From CAWIUB01 sp963839995 (GTDB lineage: Bacteria > Actinomycetota > Actinomycetes > Mycobacteriales > Jatrophihabitantaceae): a DNA stretch of 64,000 nt. The DNA is taken from contig CAWIXH010000013.1 in the NCBI GenBank assembly GCA_963839995.1, positions 62,001-126,000 of the forward strand. Direction: 5' to 3'. The stretch's first letter is position 1, and every line of letters starts with the position of its first letter. Both the position numbers and the translations under genes were made by a program. The notes below the pieces were generated by a model. That model was not told the origin of the DNA. It was given only the letters and a program-made list of their open reading frames with translations, and made no database searches. Shown here piece after piece: positions 60,867-64,000 of the stretch.

Positions 60867-62658
60867 TCAGCTGGGTTTGCCCGGGGTGAGGGTCGGTTTG
60901 GGAGTGGGCTCGTCGGTGATGCTGGCCAGGTCGTTCATCTGCTGCAGCAGCTTGAGGAGTTATGGGGTCTCCAGCTTGTCCGACAACGGGGCGCCGAGCA
61001 GACCAAGGGACTGCTCGGCGGTGACGAACGGCAGCCGGGGCAGCTGCCCGGCGTCGGTGCGTTCCTTGGTGGACAGGCTGCTGTCGTTCTGCACGTCCTG
61101 GATCGCCTGGTCCCAGAAGGCGGTCGTCCCGGTGGCTACCGCGACCGCGGAGTTGAAGTAGTTCACGGTCTTGGCCAGGTCGCCGATTCCGACGAAGTCG
61201 ACGGCGAGGACGTTGGGCAGCCGGGCACGCACGTCGATGCATTGCTCGAGCCGGTCGGTGAGCGTGGCCTGCGAGTTGACTTTCGCCGCCGCTACCGGGT
61301 CGGGCGGACCGTTGGGGCGCAGCCAGTGGTTGACCAGCAGCATCGGGTTGGTCGGTCCGCCGCGGTTCGGCTTGCAGTTGAACTGCTGGATGGCGGTGAA
61401 CGTGTACGGGGTCTCCTGCATCAGCTGGTAGCTGCCCACCAGCCAGCTGGCCTGGCCGGATGCCGCTCGGAGGTGACGATCAGCCGCCGCTTGTTCTCGT
61501 TCTGACCCTCGGGCGGCGTGGTCATGTCCAGCAGCGTCGGCAGCGGCTTGGTCAGGTCCGGGATGTATACGCGATCCCACAATCCGGCCTGCTCCAGCGC
61601 CTTTTGCAGGTCAGCAGGCTCGACATAGTCCTCGAAATCCAGGATCAGCACGTCGGTCAGATTGCGCTGTAGGTACTCGCGAACCTGCTTGAGCACGGTG
61701 ACTGCCTTCACCGCGCCCAGCTCGCAGCGGTCGTGGCAGAAGTAGAGGTCCTTTCTTGCTGCCCGACGTGTCGGCGACCCCGGTCAGCGCGCCCACCCGG
61801 TTCAGCTCGTCGACCGCGTCCTTGCCGTAGTCCTGCTGGATCTGCGCAGCGCTGATCCCGCCGGCCAGGTTGGTGCGGACGATGCCGCTCTCCGGGTAGC
61901 CGTAGTACACGTCCAGCAGCAGCGCCTTCACCCCTTGGTTGAGCTGGTCGGGGACGCTCAGCGTGTGCTCGGCGCCGAAGAAGTTGTACGCGCTGGACGA
62001 CATCGCGTTGTGGCTGCCCGGCCAGACGATCTGGTTCAGCCGCTGCATGCACAGCTCGACGTAGCCGTTGCAGCCGTCGGCCTTCGGATTGGCGCGCGCG
62101 GTCGGGTTGGTCGCGGCGACGACCGCCGAGGTGCCCGCGGTTGTCAACGCGACGCAGGCCACCATCGCCGCCAGCACGCCGCCGACCTGCCGCTTGCGCA
62201 GCGGCCGCGTCGCGGGTTGGTGACCAGCACCCCCATCGCCCGCAGGATGAGCACCAGCGCGGCGAACACCGCCAGCGCCGCCACAATCAGCGCCGCCCAA
62301 TAGAACATCTCACCCGGCTTGGTGATCAGCGCCGCCGCGCGGCGATCAGCAGCACTCCGCCGAAGATCTGCCAGCCACGCTGGGTACGCGATCGGACGAA
62401 CCAGTCCCGCAGCCGCCGATACCTGGTCGGCAGGTCGGCGCCGTCGCGTCCCGGCACGAACGCCAGCAGCAGACCGACCACGGCGACGACCCAGCCGGCG
62501 GCCACCAGCCGGCCGAGCAGCACCTTGATGAACGCCGCCACCAACCAGCGACAGCAGCCGCGCCGGCCACCGGTTCAAGGTCCGGGCGCGAAAGAAGCCC
62601 ACCGATCGTGTGCTGGCACAGCCGGCGGGGCTTCGCTCTGCGCCGCATCGGTAGACAT
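60867..62658 (-). pseudogene. Membrane-anchored PI-PLC X-domain protein with multiple frameshifts
   Basis: The pieces read in order across frames: MSTDAAQSEAPPAVPAHDR; FFRARTLNRWPARLLSL; KVLLGRLVAAGWVVAVVGLL (membrane); EMFYWAALIVAALAVFAALV (membrane); GGVLAAMVACVALTTAG; QIVWPGSHNAMSSSAYNFFG; DLYFCHDRCELGAVKAVTVL; DVLILDFEDYVEPADLQKAL; SWLVGSYQLMQETPYTFTA; and LLKLLQQMNDLASITDEPTP to TGA at 60867. About seven single-base shifts (near 62600, 62545, 62330, 62220, 61755, 61467, 60962) break it. GSHN and CHDR carry the two catalytic His of the PLC X domain. No substitution-type decay is obvious. Confidence 0.65.
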
Positions 62659-62665
62659 GGGCTGG

Positions 62666-62671
62666 ACTGTA
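62666..62671 (-). promoter_or_regulatory. -10 box of the PLC-like gene (leaderless)
   Basis: TACAGT on the minus strand, 7 nt before the ATG at 62658. Confidence 0.45.
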
Positions 62672-62771
62672 GTTACTTAGACCTGAAAAAGTCGGGCGTC
62701 GGTGAGTGTGGTCGTCGGGCGGCTGGCCGGCGGGTGGGTCGGATGGTGTTGATCGTCGCCGGTGGGTGGTT

Positions 62772-64000
62772 TCAGCTGGCGAGGTTGCCGATCTTGACCA
62801 GGTTGTGGGTCAAGACCCCGTGGCCGGCCCAGATCCGGGCTCCCTGGGTGCCGTCGAGGCGGGTGCGGTCCCATCCGTACCCGCGTTTGAGGCTGCTGAT
62901 CCGGCCTTCGCTGCCGGTTCGCCATTTCACGGTCCGCCGGAACGCGGGCCTGCGTTCCTCGGCCTGGCGGGCCGTGCCGGGTCTGCCTTTGCGGGGGATG
63001 ACGACGGTGCGCACACCTTGCGCGTGCAGGTCGTCGTCGACCTTCTTCTCTCCGTAGCCGCGATCCGCGGTTACCGTGCGGGGGCGGCGGTTCGTACGAC
63101 GGATGACGCGTCCGACGGCGGGGGCGAGCTGCGGCGCGTCGGCGGGGTTGCCAGGCTCGACGGTGTGGTCGAGCACGACGCCGTCGTCGTTGTCCACGAC
63201 CTGGCCCTTGTACCCGAACTCGACCGGCTTGCCGAGGCGGCCCTTGGCGATCGGGCGGGCGTCCGGGTCGTGCAGGCTGACCCGCCGTGTCGCCCCATCC
63301 GGTGTTGTGCCGGCGACGCGTTGCCGGGTCTGCGCGGCGATGCGCAGGGTCGCTTCCAGCAGCTCGACCAGGTCATTCACCGCCCGCCGCAGTCGTCCGC
63401 GGCGCCGGCCCGCCGCCGCGTCACGCACCCCCACTGCCGCAAGCCGTTCGGCCTTGAGCTGGGCACCGCGCAGCGCCCGGCGGGCGTTGCTGAGCAGCCG
63501 CTCGGCGTCGCGGGCGGCCTTCTCGGCCAGCCCGGCCAGTTCCCCGGTGATCCGCCGCACCGTGGCCTGCGCCTCGTCACGCCCCGCCGCGGCGCGCAGG
63601 CGCAGCTTCGCCGCGATCCCGTGCGCCCGTTTGCCGGCCACCCGGGACCGGTCCCGGACCTTGGTGCGCGTCGCGCCACCAGCGGCCTGGATCCGCCGGC
63701 CGGTCGCCGCGATCCGCCGCACCGCCTTGGCCAACAACCCCGAATCGGTCGGGTAGGCGACGTTCGCCGGCACCACCGTCGTGTCCGCGCGCAGCCGCGT
63801 GGTGCGCAGCAGCTTCGCCTCGGCCGCCTTCGCCAGCAGCGCTTCATTCAGCCCATCCACTGCGGCCGTGCCGCAGCGCGTCGTCAGCTTCATCAATGTC
63901 GTCGGGTGCGGCACCGACCCATCCAGCGGGATCCGGCAGAACCGCCGCCACGTGATCGAGTCGGTCACCTCCCGGCACAGCGACTCGAAGCCCAGCCGAT
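62772..64000 (-). mobile_element. DDE transposase of an insertion sequence (partial, runs off right edge)
   Basis: The frame is open from 64000 to the stop at 62772; the N-terminus is outside the window. It begins LGFESLCREVTDSITWRRFC with the DUF772-like target-binding part, then RADTTVVPANVAYPTDSGLL (first Asp), an Arg/Ala-rich coiled insert of about 150 residues, GYKGQVVDNDDGVVLDHTVE, TADRGYGEKKVDDDLHAQGV (second Asp) and WRTGSEGRISSLKRGYGWDR (Glu). It belongs to the IS5/ISNCY-like group as judged by motifs. Frame intact where visible. The terminal inverted repeat was not located in the 100 nt after the stop (62672-62771). Confidence 0.88.

Overview
The window is chromosomal DNA of a high-GC actinobacterium (class Actinomycetes). 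Supporting signs are GTG starts throughout, TANNNT -10 boxes placed 6-7 nt before start codons (leaderless mRNAs), an F420/PPOX-type protein, a Kgd-type fused 2-oxoglutarate dehydrogenase and an LpqY-SugABC-like sugar importer. Gene order from argS to murA follows the Mycobacterium tuberculosis Rv1292-Rv1315 block as I remember it. Separate atpF and atpH genes, instead of the mycobacterial b-delta fusion, argue against Mycobacterium itself. Genus cannot be fixed from sequence alone.

Region 1 (1-13.7 kb) is housekeeping: murA end and pduO (divergent from one palindromic promoter), DUF2550, the complete F1Fo ATP synthase operon read right to left (two small AtpZ/AtpI-like membrane proteins, then atpB-E-F-H-A-G-D-C), and upstream of it wecA, sua5, prmC, prfA and rpmE. 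Region 2 (13.9-23.7 kb) is an insertion, relative to the mycobacterial order, between rpmE and rho. It holds two carbohydrate ABC importers, the first without its own ATPase, flanking a frameshifted metallophosphoesterase and a ParB-like gene. Region 3 (23.8-32.5 kb) resumes the conserved block: rho, thrB, thrC, hom, lysA, argS, all on the minus strand with very tight junctions.

Region 4 (32.6-41.4 kb): a DUF3105-DUF305 pair and tRNA-Arg(CCG), then an accessory island directly after the tRNA. The island carries the 3' remnant of hsdR, a HEPN/AbiJ-like gene coupled to a DUF6933 gene, an AbiEi antitoxin with a near-perfect operator and a decayed toxin, a second complete two-gene wHTH-nucleotidyltransferase module with its own operator, a broken hsdM and an ABC permease remnant. 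It reads as a defence and toxin-antitoxin graveyard in which some modules are intact.

Region 5 (41.5-53 kb) is mixed: isochorismatase-like hydrolase, TetR plus a YbhF/S/R-like exporter with two separate ATPases, a RelE-like toxin with a truncated antitoxin, an adenylate-kinase paralogue, a frameshifted PPOX protein, an unknown gene, a thioesterase, a stand-alone molybdopterin oxidoreductase and a two-gene ABC exporter. Region 6 (53-60.8 kb) is core again: kgd, uppS, recO, an MFS protein and era. Region 7 (60.8-64 kb) holds a PI-PLC-X-like membrane protein broken by several frameshifts and a DDE transposase running off the right edge.

Several well conserved genes carry single-base frameshifts (18.28, 34.65, 39.59, 46.91 and 61-62.6 kb). 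Real decay and base-level assembly error cannot be told apart here. No CRISPR array, integrase, rRNA or replication origin was seen.
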